A stretch of 64,000 bases of DNA from contig NZ_CP076668.1 of the NCBI RefSeq assembly GCF_018968705.1, positions 4,475,001-4,539,000 of the forward strand, given 5' to 3'. Of the stretch, positions 38,472 through 49,529 are shown one piece after another. Numbering within the stretch: position 1 is the first letter of the stretch; every line of letters starts with the position of its first letter. The stretch is from Pseudomonas lijiangensis (GTDB lineage Bacteria; Pseudomonadota; Gammaproteobacteria; Pseudomonadales; Pseudomonadaceae). The notes under the pieces were generated by a model. The model had not been told where the DNA came from. It worked only from the letters and a program-made list of their open reading frames with translations, and searched no databases. Position numbers and translations under genes: made by a program.

Positions 38472-38723
38472 GAGCAATCCAGAATGAGAAAAACCGCCAG
38501 ATGTTCCCTGAGAGCTTAGTGCGTGGCAAGGCACAAGCGTGCTGCGTGCTTCATTAAGTAGCGTCCATGAGTGAAAGGGTAACAATATGGTGCAAATGAC
38601 TCACTCATAGAGATATGATTGTTCAACAATGCATTCGCTATATACCTACATCTCAGCGGTATTGAATGAGGCTTGGCACGCTCATTGCTCAAGCAAGATA
38701 CCTCTCACTGTAGGAATCAGGCC

Positions 38724-39956
38724 GTGACACAGACCACTAAAGAGTTTACAAAAGCGCGGCGCGCTTCTTTGATCGCCGCCATTTTCATGATGGCCACGTC
38801 AGCTATAGGGCCAGGCTTCCTGACCCAGACGGCGACGTTCACTGCAACTCTGGGAGCGGCGTTTGCCTTCGGCATCCTGGCCTCGATCCTGATCGACTTT
38901 GTCGTTCAACTGAACGTCTGGCGAATCGTGACACTGACCAAAATGCGCGCGGCCGATCTGGCCAACGCGGCCATTCCGGGGAGCGGGTACCTGCTGTCGG
39001 TACTGGTGATCTGCGGTGGTCTGGTTTTCATGCTGGGTAACATTGCCGGTGCGGGCCTGGGTCTGAATGCCTTGACCGGTCTCGATCCCAAATGGGGCGG
39101 CTTGTTGAGCGCTATGCTCGCCATCGGGATCTTCTCGTCCCATCGGGCGGGCGTTGCCATGGACCGCATCATGATCGTGCTGGGGCTGCTGAAAGTGGGC
39201 CTGATCCTTTTCGCAGCCTTCGCAACCCATCCACCGCTGGGCGAAGCACTGCGTCAAACGGTCTTGCCCGATCTGATCGACTTCGCCTCCATCACCACCA
39301 TCGTGGGTGGCACTGTCGGCGGCTACATCACCTATGCAGGTGCTCACCGCCTGCTCGATCGCGGCACCGTGGGTGTGGAAAACATTGAAGCGGTATCCCG
39401 TGCTGCGCTGACAGGCATTCTGGTCACCGGCATTGCCCGTTACGTCCTGTTTCTGGCTATCCTCGGGGTAGTTGCCAGTGGCGTCGTGATCGACGTGTCG
39501 GGCAAAGGCGCAAACCCTGCTGCCCAGGCCTTCCATGCGGCGGCAGGTGATATCGGCATGATGATGTTTGGTCTGGTGCTGTGGGCTGCGGGTATCAGCA
39601 GTGTGATTGGTGCGTCTTATACGACGATGTCCTTCACCACCGTGTTCTCGAAACGAATTACCGAGCGTGTCCGCAACCTGGCTACCGTCGGTTTCATTGT
39701 CATCACTCTGTCGGTGTATATGGTGTTGGGTAAACCACCGGCAGCGCTGCTGGTGTTCGCGGGCGGCTTCAACGGTCTGATTCTGCCGCTGGGCCTGAGC
39801 ATATTCATGTACGTGGGCTGGCGCCGTTCGGACCTGATGGACGGCTATCACTACCCGCGCTGGCTGCTGATTCTGGGTGTGCTGACCTGTCTGCTGTCGT
39901 GGTTCATGGCCTACAAGTCGGCAGGTGCCATCTTTGCCTTCATCAGCGCGGCCTGA
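38724..39956 (+). CDS. NRAMP-superfamily transporter of the pxp locus
   Basis: The 410-residue protein has about eleven membrane segments and belongs to the NRAMP/YcsG-like group, starting near SAIGPGFLTQTATFTATLGAAF. In NRAMP metal transporters the first helix carries DPGN; here the position reads GPGF, so metal transport is unlikely. Genes of this class often adjoin pxpA (ycsG next to ycsF in Bacillus subtilis). It may carry 5-oxoproline or a related compound. GTG 38724, behind AGGAA, is the chosen start. Confidence 0.8.
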   Translation: MTQTTKEFTKARRASLIAAIFMMATSAIGPGFLTQTATFTATLGAAFAFGILASILIDFVVQLNVWRIVTLTKMRAADLANAAIPGSGYLLSVLVICGGLVFMLGNIAGAGLGLNALTGLDPKWGGLLSAMLAIGIFSSHRAGVAMDRIMIVLGLLKVGLILFAAFATHPPLGEALRQTVLPDLIDFASITTIVGGTVGGYITYAGAHRLLDRGTVGVENIEAVSRAALTGILVTGIARYVLFLAILGVVASGVVIDVSGKGANPAAQAFHAAAGDIGMMMFGLVLWAAGISSVIGASYTTMSFTTVFSKRITERVRNLATVGFIVITLSVYMVLGKPPAALLVFAGGFNGLILPLGLSIFMYVGWRRSDLMDGYHYPRWLLILGVLTCLLSWFMAYKSAGAIFAFISAA

Positions 39957-39976
39957 TTTCAACGGAGATAATTTAG

Positions 39977-40735
39977 ATGCGTGCAATTGACCTCAACAGC
40001 GACCTGGGCGAAAGCTTCGGCGCATGGAGCATGGGTGACGATGCGGCGGTTCTCGAAATCGTCAGCAGTGCCAACGTCGCCTGCGGCTTTCACGCCGGTG
40101 ACCCGACCGGAATCCTGCGAACCCTGGAAGCGGCAGCCGCCCGTGGCGTTGCCATCGGTGCCCATGTGGCCTACCCGGACCTGGTGGGTTTCGGGCGACG
40201 CAACATGGACGTACCTTCCGACCAGTTGACCGCCGATGTGATCTATCAGATCGGCGCGTTGCAGGGCCTGGCCCGCAGCGTCGGCACCAGGGTGAGTTAC
40301 GTCAAACCCCATGGCGCGCTGTACAACACCATTGCCGGCGATCAACGTCAGGCGGCGGCGGTTATCCAGGCGTTGCTGCGCATCGATCCCCAGTTGAAGC
40401 TGGTGTGCCTGGCCAATTCCCCACTGATCGGCTGGGCCACTGAAGCGGGCCTGTCCTGTGTGGCCGAGGCCTTTGCCGACCGTGCCTATACCGCCGAAGG
40501 CACGCTGGTATCGCGCTCGAAGCCGGGCGCCGTGCTGCACGACCCCGAACTGATCGCCCAGCGCATGTTGCGTCTGGTGCGTGATGGCGTCATCGAGGCC
40601 GAGAACGGCAGCCTGATCAATCTGCAAGCGGATTCGATCTGTGTACACGGCGACAACCAGGACGCGGTCGCCATCGCCCGCAACCTGAAAAACAGTCTGC
40701 TTGAAGCAGGCGTCACTATCCGCGCATTTACCTGA
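39977..40735 (+). CDS. pxpA: 5-oxoprolinase subunit A (LamB/YcsF family)
   Basis: The 252-residue protein starts [22 protein letters not shown], the LamB/YcsF signature, and has [24 protein letters not shown] and [10 protein letters not shown]. Together with PxpB and PxpC it hydrolyses 5-oxo-L-proline to glutamate with ATP. It lies 20 bp behind the transporter gene and 8 bp before the pxpBC fusion. Confidence 0.94.
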   Translation: MRAIDLNSDLGESFGAWSMGDDAAVLEIVSSANVACGFHAGDPTGILRTLEAAAARGVAIGAHVAYPDLVGFGRRNMDVPSDQLTADVIYQIGALQGLARSVGTRVSYVKPHGALYNTIAGDQRQAAAVIQALLRIDPQLKLVCLANSPLIGWATEAGLSCVAEAFADRAYTAEGTLVSRSKPGAVLHDPELIAQRMLRLVRDGVIEAENGSLINLQADSICVHGDNQDAVAIARNLKNSLLEAGVTIRAFT

Positions 40736-40743
40736 GGTGGACC

Positions 40744-42348
40744 ATGCGTTTCTATCCGGTCAGCCTGGACGCACTCCTGGTTGAATTGGCGAATCTGGAC
40801 GAGACTCTCGCCCTGTTCGATTCGCTACAGCAGGAGCCCATTGTCGGTGTGGGAGAGATCATTCCCGCCGCACGCACTGTGCTCGTGAGCTTTCGTCCCG
40901 CATCCATCAGCCGTGAGGTGCTGGCGGCAAAGATCGCTTCGCTCAATGTCCACGGTAAGGTTCGCGAAGCCGGCAAGCTGATCGAGATTCCCGTGCATTA
41001 CAACGGCGAAGACCTGGCCGATGTGGCCCGTGAACTGGACATCAGTGTCGAGGAAGTGATCAAGCGCCACACCGGCAGCGATTACGATGTGGCCTTCTGC
41101 GGCTTTGCGCCGGGCTTTGCCTACCTGAGCGGCGGTGCCGGTTTCCAGGTGCCACGCCGCAGTACGCCGCGCACTCGCATTCCGGCAGGCGCCGTGGCGC
41201 TGGCGGGAGGATTCAGCGGCGTCTATCCACAGGCCAGTCCTGGCGGCTGGCAGATCATCGGCGTGACCGAGTCGAAAATGTGGGACCTGGGACGGGATGA
41301 GCCGGCCTTGTTGCAGCCGGGCTATCGCGTGCGTTTTTGCGATGCCGGCCCACTGCCTGTCACCAGCGTTTCGGTGGCTGCGCCAAGCCGTCCGGCAGCG
41401 TCACCCGTGACAGGAGACGCTCTGGAGATTCTCTCGCCCGGCCTGCAAACCCTGTTTCAGGACCTCGGTCGCCATGGCCGCGCCGGCCAGGGCGTATCGG
41501 CTTCCGGCACCATGGACCGGGGATCGCTGCGCGCTGCCAACCGCGCAGTGGGTAACGATCCGGGCAGTGCCTGCCTGGAAATCCTCATGGGCGGCCTGAG
41601 CTTTATCAGTCATGGCCCGTCGGTGATCGCCATCACCGGCTCCACTGCTGCGATAGAAGTGCATACCGCTGAAGGTCAATTGTTGCGCCCCGCGCTCTAC
41701 ACGCCGTTTGCCTTGCAGGACGGTGATCGGGTCAGCATCGACGCGCCCACTGCGGGGCTGCGCAACTATCTGGCGATTCGTGGCGGCTTTACCCATGAAC
41801 CGGTGCTGGGCAGCCTGTCCACCGACACCCTGGCTCAGGTCGGCCCTGCGCCGCTGGCGACAGGTGACCGTATCGGCTTCAGACAGAGAATCGGCGGGCC
41901 TGCGGTATCGGTCACCGAGCAACCGGCGTTCGACATGCCACGCGCCGATCAGGTCATCACTCTGGATGTGGTCATGGGCCCGCGCAGTGACTGGTTCACT
42001 CCGCAAGCCCAGGCATTGCTGGCTGAACAGACCTGGCGGGTAACGCCACAGTCGAACCGCATCGGCATTCGACTGGCGGGTGACCATTCGCTGGAACGTG
42101 TCATTGAAGGTGAGTTGCCCAGCGAAGGCACCACCGTCGGCGCCATCCAGGTTCCACCCAGCGGACAACCCGTGCTGTTCCTGGCCGATCACCCGCTGAC
42201 CGGTGGCTACCCGGTTATCGGCGTCGTCGCGCCTTACCACCTGGACCTGGCCGGTCAGATTCCGGTCAATTCCCGTATTCGCTTCAAGCCGCTGGGCGCC
42301 TTTGAGCCCGTGCGTCCTGCCCTTTCAGACGAGACAAAAAACCAATGA
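40744..42348 (+). CDS. Fused PxpB-PxpC (KipI-KipA) protein
   Basis: This 534-residue protein joins two domains that are usually separate. Residues 1 to about 215 are KipI/PxpB-like ([53 protein letters not shown]). Residues from about 225 are KipA/PxpC-like ([46 protein letters not shown]). The same two modules make up the carboxyltransferase part of urea carboxylase. The gene overlaps the biotin carboxylase gene by 4 bp, so the proteins are made together. It may act in 5-oxoprolinase, in a biotin-dependent carboxylase, or in both. Confidence 0.88.
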   Translation: MRFYPVSLDALLVELANLDETLALFDSLQQEPIVGVGEIIPAARTVLVSFRPASISREVLAAKIASLNVHGKVREAGKLIEIPVHYNGEDLADVARELDISVEEVIKRHTGSDYDVAFCGFAPGFAYLSGGAGFQVPRRSTPRTRIPAGAVALAGGFSGVYPQASPGGWQIIGVTESKMWDLGRDEPALLQPGYRVRFCDAGPLPVTSVSVAAPSRPAASPVTGDALEILSPGLQTLFQDLGRHGRAGQGVSASGTMDRGSLRAANRAVGNDPGSACLEILMGGLSFISHGPSVIAITGSTAAIEVHTAEGQLLRPALYTPFALQDGDRVSIDAPTAGLRNYLAIRGGFTHEPVLGSLSTDTLAQVGPAPLATGDRIGFRQRIGGPAVSVTEQPAFDMPRADQVITLDVVMGPRSDWFTPQAQALLAEQTWRVTPQSNRIGIRLAGDHSLERVIEGELPSEGTTVGAIQVPPSGQPVLFLADHPLTGGYPVIGVVAPYHLDLAGQIPVNSRIRFKPLGAFEPVRPALSDETKNQ

Positions 42349-44084
42349 AAAAGGTTCTGATTGCCAACCGTGGCGAAATTGCCGTCCGTATCGCCCGAGC
42401 CTGCCGCGACTATGGCATTGCCTCGGTGGCGGTGTATGCCGATGCCGATATCGATGCGTTGCATGTGCGCCAGGCCGATGAAGCCTATGCGCTGAACGGC
42501 GAGCGCCCTTCCGACAGCTACCTGAATATCGAAAAGCTGCTGGCGGTAGCGTCCCGCGCCGGTGCCGACGCGATTCACCCCGGTTATGGCTTTCTCTCGG
42601 AACGCGCCGACTTTGCCCGCGCCGTGATCGATGCCGGTCTGACCTGGATCGGCCCGGACCCGAGCACCATCGACGCCCTGGGTGACAAGGTTCAGGCACG
42701 GCGCATTGCCCTGAAGGTTGGAGCCCCTCTGGTGGCCGGGACCGAAGATCCGGTGAAGGATGCCAGCGAAGTGGTTGCGTTTGCCGAGCAGCATGGACTG
42801 CCGATTGCCATCAAGGCAGCGTTCGGCGGTGGTGGTCGCGGCCTGAAAGTGGCCTGGAAACTCGAAGAAGTCAGCGAACTGTACGAGTCAGCAGTACGTG
42901 AAGCCGTCGCAGCCTTCGGCCGTGGCGAATGCTTTGTCGAGCGCTTCCTGGACCGCCCTCGCCATATCGAGGCGCAGATCATCGCCGACCGTCATGGCCG
43001 GGTCGTGGTGGTGGGCACTCGCGACTGCTCGCTGCAGCGCCGCAATCAGAAACTGATCGAAGAAGCACCGGCGCCTTATCTCGACGAGGCCTTGCGTCAG
43101 CGCATCCACGATTCGGCCCGCGACATCTGCGCCGAAGCCGGTTATGTCGGTGCAGGCACAGTGGAGTTCCTGCTCAGTGGCGATGGCACCTTGTCGTTCC
43201 TCGAGGTCAACACTCGCCTGCAGGTAGAGCATCCGGTGACCGAAGAAACCAGCGGCATCGATCTGGTGATCGAGCAGCTACGGGTTGCCGAAGGCCTGCC
43301 CCTGTCGTTCGAGGGTACGCCGACACCTCGCGGGCACAGCTTTGAATTCCGTATCAACGCCGAAGACGCAGGCAATGGCTTTTTGCCGACACCGGGTGCC
43401 ATCGACCTGTTCCAGGCGCCGTCCGGTCCGGGGGTTCGACTGGACACGGGTGTGGTCGAAGGCTCGCGAGTGTCACCGAACTTCGATTCGATGATCGCCA
43501 AACTGATCGTCACAGGCGCCACCCGCGAGCAGGCCATTCGCCGTGCCCGCCGCGCCCTGGCCGAGTTCCGCGTGGACGGTGTGGCGACTGTACTGCCGTT
43601 CCATCGCGCCGTGATGGACCATGACGACTTCACCGCCGCCAATACGTTCGCCGTGCATACCCGCTGGATCGAGACTGACTTCGCCGAAAAAGTAACCATC
43701 GCTCCGCGCAGCGCTGCATCCGCCGACCCAGGCGTGCTGCGCACGTTCGTCGAGATCGACGGCAAGCGTCATGAGCTGGGTCTGCCTGCGGCACTTCTGC
43801 GTGGCGTCAGCCTGAACGCGGCAGACCCCGGCACTGAAAGCGTGGCAACTGCTCAAGCACATGACCCGCAAGCGATTGTCACTCCGGTCGCAGGCAATCT
43901 GCATGCCTGGGTTGTTGCCGATGGCGAGTCGGTCCAGGCCGGGCAAGTGATCGCCGTGATGGAAGCGATGAAGATGGAAACTTCGATTCTAGCGCCTTGT
44001 GCCGGTCAATTGCAGATTGCCGAACAGCCCGGCAGTTACTTTGAAGCCAAGTCCCGGATCGGGCGCATAGAAACAACGCTCTGA
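42345..44084 (+). CDS. Biotin carboxylase with C-terminal biotinyl domain
   Basis: The 579-residue protein has a biotin carboxylase domain ([20 protein letters not shown], the ATP-grasp loop [26 protein letters not shown]) and a C-terminal biotinyl domain with the acceptor lysine in [11 protein letters not shown] near residue 545. It is annotated by family as an acyl-CoA carboxylase alpha subunit, but no acyl-CoA carboxyltransferase gene is near. It is translationally coupled to the PxpBC fusion, whose modules resemble the urea carboxylase carboxyltransferase. Confidence 0.9.
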   Translation: MKKVLIANRGEIAVRIARACRDYGIASVAVYADADIDALHVRQADEAYALNGERPSDSYLNIEKLLAVASRAGADAIHPGYGFLSERADFARAVIDAGLTWIGPDPSTIDALGDKVQARRIALKVGAPLVAGTEDPVKDASEVVAFAEQHGLPIAIKAAFGGGGRGLKVAWKLEEVSELYESAVREAVAAFGRGECFVERFLDRPRHIEAQIIADRHGRVVVVGTRDCSLQRRNQKLIEEAPAPYLDEALRQRIHDSARDICAEAGYVGAGTVEFLLSGDGTLSFLEVNTRLQVEHPVTEETSGIDLVIEQLRVAEGLPLSFEGTPTPRGHSFEFRINAEDAGNGFLPTPGAIDLFQAPSGPGVRLDTGVVEGSRVSPNFDSMIAKLIVTGATREQAIRRARRALAEFRVDGVATVLPFHRAVMDHDDFTAANTFAVHTRWIETDFAEKVTIAPRSAASADPGVLRTFVEIDGKRHELGLPAALLRGVSLNAADPGTESVATAQAHDPQAIVTPVAGNLHAWVVADGESVQAGQVIAVMEAMKMETSILAPCAGQLQIAEQPGSYFEAKSRIGRIETTL

Positions 44085-44114
44085 CTTAATAGTTTCCTGC
44101 TGGCAAGTTACGCA

Positions 44115-44136
44115 CAACCGGGTAATCACCTGGTTG
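44115..44136 (+). promoter_or_regulatory. Hairpin in the leader before the OprD-type porin
   Basis: CAACCGGGT pairs with ACCTGGTTG around a 4-base loop (one GU pair), about 100 bp before the porin ATG. It has no T run. It may be a leader structure or the end of the carboxylase transcript. Confidence 0.4.
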
Positions 44137-44233
44137 CTGCGTGCTGCCCGCAGGAATGTTCCAGGCAACGTTGCACTCCCAATAAAAACAAAACGTATCG
44201 ATTGAATCTGCCATCACTCGGAGCATAACAAAC

Positions 44234-45475
44234 ATGTCGATAAACAAGACTTTTGCACTTGTCAGTACTTGCGCGCTGTTTATTCCAATGACGGCCTCGG
44301 CGGACTTTATTGCCGATAGCAAAGCCAGTATCGATCTGCGCAACTTCTACTTTAACCGTGACTTCCGCAACGGGCCGCCCACCGCCCAGCGCGACTCGGC
44401 CCAGGAATGGGCGCAAGGGGCGATGCTGAAGTTCGAGTCGGGTTACACCGCTGGCACCCTGGGCCTGGGCATCGATGCCCTGGGCATGGTCGGCCTCAAG
44501 CTTGACGGCGGCGACGGCTCCGGTGGCACCGGCTTGCTGCCAGCCGACCTGAGTTCCAGAAACGGTCGTGGCTCACAGGATGAATACTCCAAACTGGAGC
44601 TGACGGCCAAGGCCAAGGTGTCCGAAACCGTGCTCAAGGTCGGCTCCCTGGCCTTCCGCACCCCGGTGGTATCGAGTAACGACACGCGCCTGCTGCCATC
44701 GACCTTCGAGGGCGCGATGCTGACCTCAAAGGATATCGACAAACTGGTCTTGCAAGGCGGCAAGCTGGAGCAGATCAAATTCAACAGCTCCTCGAACTAT
44801 CAGGACTTCACCGGTAACCGCATCGGCGGTGTCAGTGATGATTTCAACTTTGCCGGCGGCACTTACAACTTCAGCAAAACCCTCAGCACCAGCCTGTATT
44901 ACGGCAATCTGGAAAACGTCTATCGACAGTTCTTTGGTGGCGTGGTCTACGAGATTCCGCTGGCCACGCAACAGTCCCTGAAGTTTGACCTGCGCTATTC
45001 AAAAAGCACCGAAGACGGCAACTTCCGCAACCTCGATAACCGTGCGGCCAACGGTATGCTGTCTTACACACTGGGCTCAAACGTGTTCAGCGCCGCCTAC
45101 CAGCGCATGAGCGGCGATGACCCGTTCCCGTACATCGCCAACACCGATCCGTATCTGGTCAACTTTGTGCAGATCAACGATTTCGCAAATATTGAAGAAC
45201 GTTCCTGGCAGTTGCGTTATGACTACAACTTCGCTGCATTGGGCATTCCCGGCCTGACCTTCATGAGCCGTTATGTCAGCGGTGACAATGTGCGTGTGGC
45301 GGGCAGTAATTCGGGCAAGGAATGGGAGCGTAATACCGATATCGGTTATGTCATCCAGAGTGGTTCGCTGAAGAATGTCGGTATCAAACTGCGCAATGCC
45401 ACCGTTCGCTCGAACTTCGGCAATGACCTGGATGAAACCCGGTTGATTCTGAGTTACACCGTCGCCCTGTGGTAA
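44234..45475 (+). CDS. OprD-family outer membrane porin
   Basis: The 413-residue precursor has a signal peptide (MSINKTFALVSTCALFIPMT...ASA), then the OprD opening DFIADSKASIDLRNFYFNRDF, alternating beta strands, and a C-terminal aromatic ending VALW. OprD-family channels pass amino acids or small carboxylates. Placement after the 5-oxoproline cluster suggests that it imports the substrate of that pathway. The specific subfamily cannot be fixed by eye. Confidence 0.9.
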   Translation: MSINKTFALVSTCALFIPMTASADFIADSKASIDLRNFYFNRDFRNGPPTAQRDSAQEWAQGAMLKFESGYTAGTLGLGIDALGMVGLKLDGGDGSGGTGLLPADLSSRNGRGSQDEYSKLELTAKAKVSETVLKVGSLAFRTPVVSSNDTRLLPSTFEGAMLTSKDIDKLVLQGGKLEQIKFNSSSNYQDFTGNRIGGVSDDFNFAGGTYNFSKTLSTSLYYGNLENVYRQFFGGVVYEIPLATQQSLKFDLRYSKSTEDGNFRNLDNRAANGMLSYTLGSNVFSAAYQRMSGDDPFPYIANTDPYLVNFVQINDFANIEERSWQLRYDYNFAALGIPGLTFMSRYVSGDNVRVAGSNSGKEWERNTDIGYVIQSGSLKNVGIKLRNATVRSNFGNDLDETRLILSYTVALW

Positions 45476-45659
45476 ACCCGATACGCGTCAAAGACTTTCA
45501 ACGATAGCGACTGTTATTTAACTGAAAAAACTTCACATGCAGCCTTTGCACGTGCGGGATGCGTGCACCCGGAAGTTACCGATAGCAAGGATGCTTTTAA
45601 TCGTTGGCGACCACTCCGACAGACCGTTGTGCAACCGATCCATACGCAGAGAAACAGCG

Positions 45660-47543
45660 ATGAGACATCTCAGGTTCAACCAGAAGATATTACTGATCGC
45701 CGCACTGGTGATCATGACGGTGTTTTGCGCATTCTCCGCGCTGAATGACGTTCGCTTGCGTGACGACAACCTACAGAGAATCGAACAGAACACACGTGCC
45801 CTCTCGGCTTCCATGGCCCATGACATTCAGAGTTGGCTGGATGGCCGTATGATTCTGATCAAGAACGTGGCCGAGTTCATCGGCCAGGATCCCACGCCCG
45901 AAAACATCCTTGGCAAGTTGCAGGGTCAGGTGTTGATGGAGCAGTTCATTGCCGGTTACGTCGGCACTCGTGACGGCAGCTTCCATATCTATCCCCCGCG
46001 CCAGATGCCTGCCGGGTACGACAGCCGGGAACGGCAGTGGTACAAGGACGCAATCGATCAGGGCACAGCGATGACCGAACCCTATGTCGGTGCAGGCATC
46101 GATTACCGGATCATCACCCAGGCGGCTGCCATTCGCTCCGGCGGGCAAACCCTGGGGGTTCTGGGTGCCAGCCTGAACATCGAGACGATTTCCCGGACCA
46201 TCAATGCGCAGGAGTTCGATGGTGGCGGTTACGCCATGCTGGTGAGCAAGTCGGGCAAGATTCTGGTTCACCCGGACAAGGCGCTTATCGGCAAGACACT
46301 GGCCGACCTGTTTCCCGAACAGACGCTGGCGCTGAGCGACAGACTGGTCGAAGCCGCGTCGGTGGAGGGTCCGACATTCACCCTGTTCACGCCCATCAAG
46401 GGCCTGCCCTCGCAAGACTGGTACATCGGCATCGTGCTGGACAAGCAGGCGGCCCTGGCCAGTATTTCGGCGTTCCGCACTTCGGCGATCATTGCCACCA
46501 TCGTGGCGGGCCTGATCACCCTGCTATTGCTCGGATTGCTGATGCGTGTGCTGATGAAACCCCTGCACTCGATCAACCACGCCATGGAAGACATTGCTCA
46601 GGGCGATGGCGACCTCACCCGGCGTCTGTCGATTGTCTCCCACGATGAGTTCGGGCACCTGGCCGAAAGCTTCAATCGCTTCGGCGACCGGATCCATGCC
46701 TCCATCAGCGAAGTTTCATCCACGACAAAGGCCTTGAACGAAGCCACTCGCCGGGTTCTGTCGACATCCAATTCCTCGGTGGAGAAGTCAGAGCACCAGT
46801 CGGGTTACACCACCACGGTTGCCGCGGCCATCGAAGAGCTGGGAGCCGCCGCACAGGAAATAGCTTCAAGCGCATCGTCAGCCTCAAGAGGTGCATCCAG
46901 CGCCAGAACCCAGATCGACTGGACCAGCACGCTGGTGGAAAAAACCGTCGATACGATGAGTCAGTTGCAGCAGAACATCGAAACGACCCGCACCCAGATC
47001 GAAGACCTCAACGCCAAGAGCGCCAATATCGGCAAAGTGCTGGAAGTGATTTCGACGATTTCCGGCAAGACCAACCTGCTGGCCTTGAACGCAGCCATCG
47101 AAGCAGCCAGGGCTGGGGAGGCAGGCCGTGGGTTCGCGGTGGTGGCGGACGAAGTCAGAAGCCTGGCCCATCACACTCAGGACGCGACTGAAGAAATCCG
47201 CGCAGTGATCCAGGCCTTGCAGGACGGTGCCACCCAGGCAGCCCAGACCATGCTGCTCAGCCATGAGATGGGCACCCAGAGCGTACGGGTGGCTACCGAG
47301 GCCGGGGCTAGCCTGCTGAGCGTGGTATCACGCATCAGCGAGATTGACGATGTATGCCTGACGGTCGCTGCTGCGACCGAAGAACAGACCACCGCCGTCG
47401 ATCAACTGACCCGGGATGTACATGCCATCAGCCAGCTGAACCATCAGGCCACCGACAACCTGAACGCCACCCTGAAGGCCTGCGGCGAACTGGACTTTGA
47501 AGCCGGGCGGCTAAGAAATGTTGTCGAAACCTTCAAGCTGTAA
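45660..47543 (+). CDS. Methyl-accepting chemotaxis protein with dCache sensor
   Basis: The 627-residue chemoreceptor has a first membrane segment (about residues 9-29), a periplasmic dCache-like domain ([13 protein letters not shown] and EPYVGAGID are typical), a second segment near residues 280-305 and a HAMP domain. The signalling hairpin carries [33 protein letters not shown] 45660 was chosen because [17 protein letters not shown] gives the expected membrane start. The ligand is unknown; amino acids are common for this sensor type. It stands alone. Confidence 0.93.
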   Translation: MRHLRFNQKILLIAALVIMTVFCAFSALNDVRLRDDNLQRIEQNTRALSASMAHDIQSWLDGRMILIKNVAEFIGQDPTPENILGKLQGQVLMEQFIAGYVGTRDGSFHIYPPRQMPAGYDSRERQWYKDAIDQGTAMTEPYVGAGIDYRIITQAAAIRSGGQTLGVLGASLNIETISRTINAQEFDGGGYAMLVSKSGKILVHPDKALIGKTLADLFPEQTLALSDRLVEAASVEGPTFTLFTPIKGLPSQDWYIGIVLDKQAALASISAFRTSAIIATIVAGLITLLLLGLLMRVLMKPLHSINHAMEDIAQGDGDLTRRLSIVSHDEFGHLAESFNRFGDRIHASISEVSSTTKALNEATRRVLSTSNSSVEKSEHQSGYTTTVAAAIEELGAAAQEIASSASSASRGASSARTQIDWTSTLVEKTVDTMSQLQQNIETTRTQIEDLNAKSANIGKVLEVISTISGKTNLLALNAAIEAARAGEAGRGFAVVADEVRSLAHHTQDATEEIRAVIQALQDGATQAAQTMLLSHEMGTQSVRVATEAGASLLSVVSRISEIDDVCLTVAAATEEQTTAVDQLTRDVHAISQLNHQATDNLNATLKACGELDFEAGRLRNVVETFKL

Positions 47544-47557
47544 TGCAGCTCTCCATC

Positions 47558-47649
47558 CGTAGGACCGGATTTATCCGGGAAGGCTGTGTTTCTGCCGATG
47601 AAGAGGCAGAGTATGTGCAGGCCTCTTCTCGGCTGAAGCCGGTCCCACA
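47558..47649. repeat. REP-like palindrome after the chemoreceptor gene
   Basis: GTAGGACCGGATTTATCCGGGA and an inverted partner (TTCTCGGCTGAAGCCGGTCC) face each other about 45 bp apart. A further partial copy follows near 47690. Confidence 0.7.
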
Positions 47650-47716
47650 GACTGATGCCAGCCCATCAAGCTGACGGCAGCTCCCAATCCGGTCCCACAA
47701 GCAGGAAAGCGCAGTT

Positions 47717-48364
47717 CTACACGCTTTTGCTGACGATCTGCCGGATCGCCCCAACGAACACATCCACCGGCTGGCCGCCGGACACAGCGTATTCGTCATT
47801 GAAGACGATGGTCGGAACCGAGCTGACGCCGCGAGAGATCCAGAGTTGTTAGGCCTCGCGCACTTCAGCAGCATATTCATCGCTGGCCAGGATGGCTTCG
47901 GCACGCAGGCGATCCAGCCCTACTTTTTGCGCCACGCCAGCCAGAGTCTGGTGGCTGGACGGGTCGCCCAGATCGGTAAAGTAAGTGGCAAGCAAGGCGT
48001 GTTTCAACGCTGGCTGCTTGCCTTCCAGTTCAGCCCAGTGCAACAGGCGATGGGCGTCGAAGGTGTTGTAGATACGACGCTCGCCCGGAGTAAAGACAAA
48101 CCCCAGCTCTGCGCCACGCGCCCGGATGTTCTCGTGAATGTCGTTCATCTGCTCAGGCGTGGAGCCGTATTTCTCGGCGAGGTGTTCCTTGATGTCCTGG
48201 CCTTCGGCAACCATATCCGGGTTCAGCTCGAAGGGCTGGAAGTGAATCTGTGCCTGCACTTCATCACCCAGCGCCTCAAGGGCCTGCTCCAGCGCACTCA
48301 AGCCGATGGCGCACCACGGGCAGGAAACATCGGAAACGAAATCGATTTTCAGGGGAGTGGTCAT
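47717..48364 (-). pseudogene. DsbA-family (FrnE-like) oxidoreductase with an in-frame stop
   Basis: Reading starts at ATG 48364 (MTTPLKIDFVSDVSCPWCAI), with the redox motif CPWC near residue 15. It is halted by TAA at 47849-47851 after 171 codons. The same frame continues without another stop for 43 more codons to a TAG at 47717. That part reads QLWISRGVSSVPTIVFND and then QPVDVFVGAIRQ, the expected family C-terminus with the cis-proline loop VPT. So one base change interrupts a gene of 215 residues. The truncated product would lack the cis-proline needed for thiol chemistry. A sequencing error is an alternative. Confidence 0.85.
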
Positions 48365-48410
48365 GATGACGCTCGCGGTTGGCAGAAAACAGTCACCATA
48401 CACGTGCCTC

Positions 48411-49403
48411 TTACAACTGCGCCATATGCCGCCCGTCTTCGTGCTGAGCCTTGAGATAGGGCAACACGGCAGCCAGCAACGGCGCCTTGAACGCCTCCTG
48501 GAAGCGATGCGCCAGACCGGGAATCAGGCGCAACTGGCTGCCCTGAATGTGAGCAGCCACATGCACGCCATGCATGACCGGCAATAGCGGATCGGCCGTG
48601 CCATGCACCACCAGCACCGGAAGGCGCAGGCGGTTGAGCAGTTCGACACGGCTGGGCTCGGCCAGAATCGCGGTGATCTGGCGCTTTACGCCTTCGGGGT
48701 TGAAAGCCCGGTCATAAGACGCGGCAGCCTGTTGCAGCAGCATGGCCCGGTCATCCTTGATCTGCGGGCTGCCCAGCGCGGCCAAAAGGTCAGCCTGTTG
48801 TTCGATAGCTATCTCGCGGTTGGGCGCACCACGGCGGGCCAGCAATTGCAGCAAGGCGGCATTGGGCATCGGCAAGCCCTGGGCGCCGGAACTGGTCATG
48901 ATCAGGGTCAGGCTTTCGACCCGTTGCGGGGCCAGGTCGGCAAGGTGCTGGGCAATCATTCCGCCCATGCTCGCACCCAGCACATGGAACTGGTCCACAT
49001 GCAATACATCCATCAAGCCCAGCGCATCATCGGCCATGTCGGTCAGGGAATACACCGCAGACACCGGCAAACCCAGCTTGTAGCGCAGCACTTCATACGT
49101 GAGATTGGCATCTGCCGGTGGCTGGACCCAGGACGACAGGCCGACATCGCGGTTGTCGTAGCGAATCACCCGATAGCCTTGCTGACACAGGGCAACCACC
49201 ACTTCGTCCGGCCAGTGAATCAGTTGCCCGCCAAGGCCCATGACCAACAGCAAGGCAGGGTCGGACTCATCGCCGATGCTTTGATAGGCAATCCGCACTT
49301 CCTTGAGTTCGGCAATCTGTACAGGAGCACTGATATCGCATCGTGAGGCCGCAAAAGACGGCAAGCCGCACAAGAGCGCGGCCAGAAAAAGTAAAACCCG
49401 CAT
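48411..49403 (-). CDS. Exported alpha/beta hydrolase
   Basis: The 330-residue protein has a signal peptide (MRVLLFLAALLCGLPSFAA) and an alpha/beta hydrolase fold. The oxyanion block is LLLVMGLGGQLIHWP, the nucleophile elbow GASMGGM has serine near residue 140, the acidic region is HGTADPLLP, and the catalytic histidine is in GLAHRF. Start ATG 49403 is chosen because it gives a clean signal peptide; the upstream extension does not. The substrate is unknown. It precedes the broken DsbA-family gene on the same strand by about 45 bp. Confidence 0.85.
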   Translation of the reverse strand: MRVLLFLAALLCGLPSFAASRCDISAPVQIAELKEVRIAYQSIGDESDPALLLVMGLGGQLIHWPDEVVVALCQQGYRVIRYDNRDVGLSSWVQPPADANLTYEVLRYKLGLPVSAVYSLTDMADDALGLMDVLHVDQFHVLGASMGGMIAQHLADLAPQRVESLTLIMTSSGAQGLPMPNAALLQLLARRGAPNREIAIEQQADLLAALGSPQIKDDRAMLLQQAAASYDRAFNPEGVKRQITAILAEPSRVELLNRLRLPVLVVHGTADPLLPVMHGVHVAAHIQGSQLRLIPGLAHRFQEAFKAPLLAAVLPYLKAQHEDGRHMAQL

Positions 49404-49529
49404 GAAAAACACCAAAAAACAGATCCCCAGTAGGCAACAAGTCTGATGATGTTTTTCAAAGCGCGCTGCCACAGTTGCGTGACAGTTTGATGAATCGGGA
49501 TCAACGGCAACGCTGGCGCTGAAAATCCC

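Noticed and set aside
38724..39956. A manganese/iron NRAMP transporter
   Set aside because: The metal-binding DPGN of the first helix is GPGF here, and the neighbourhood is 5-oxoproline metabolism, so metal transport is not supported.
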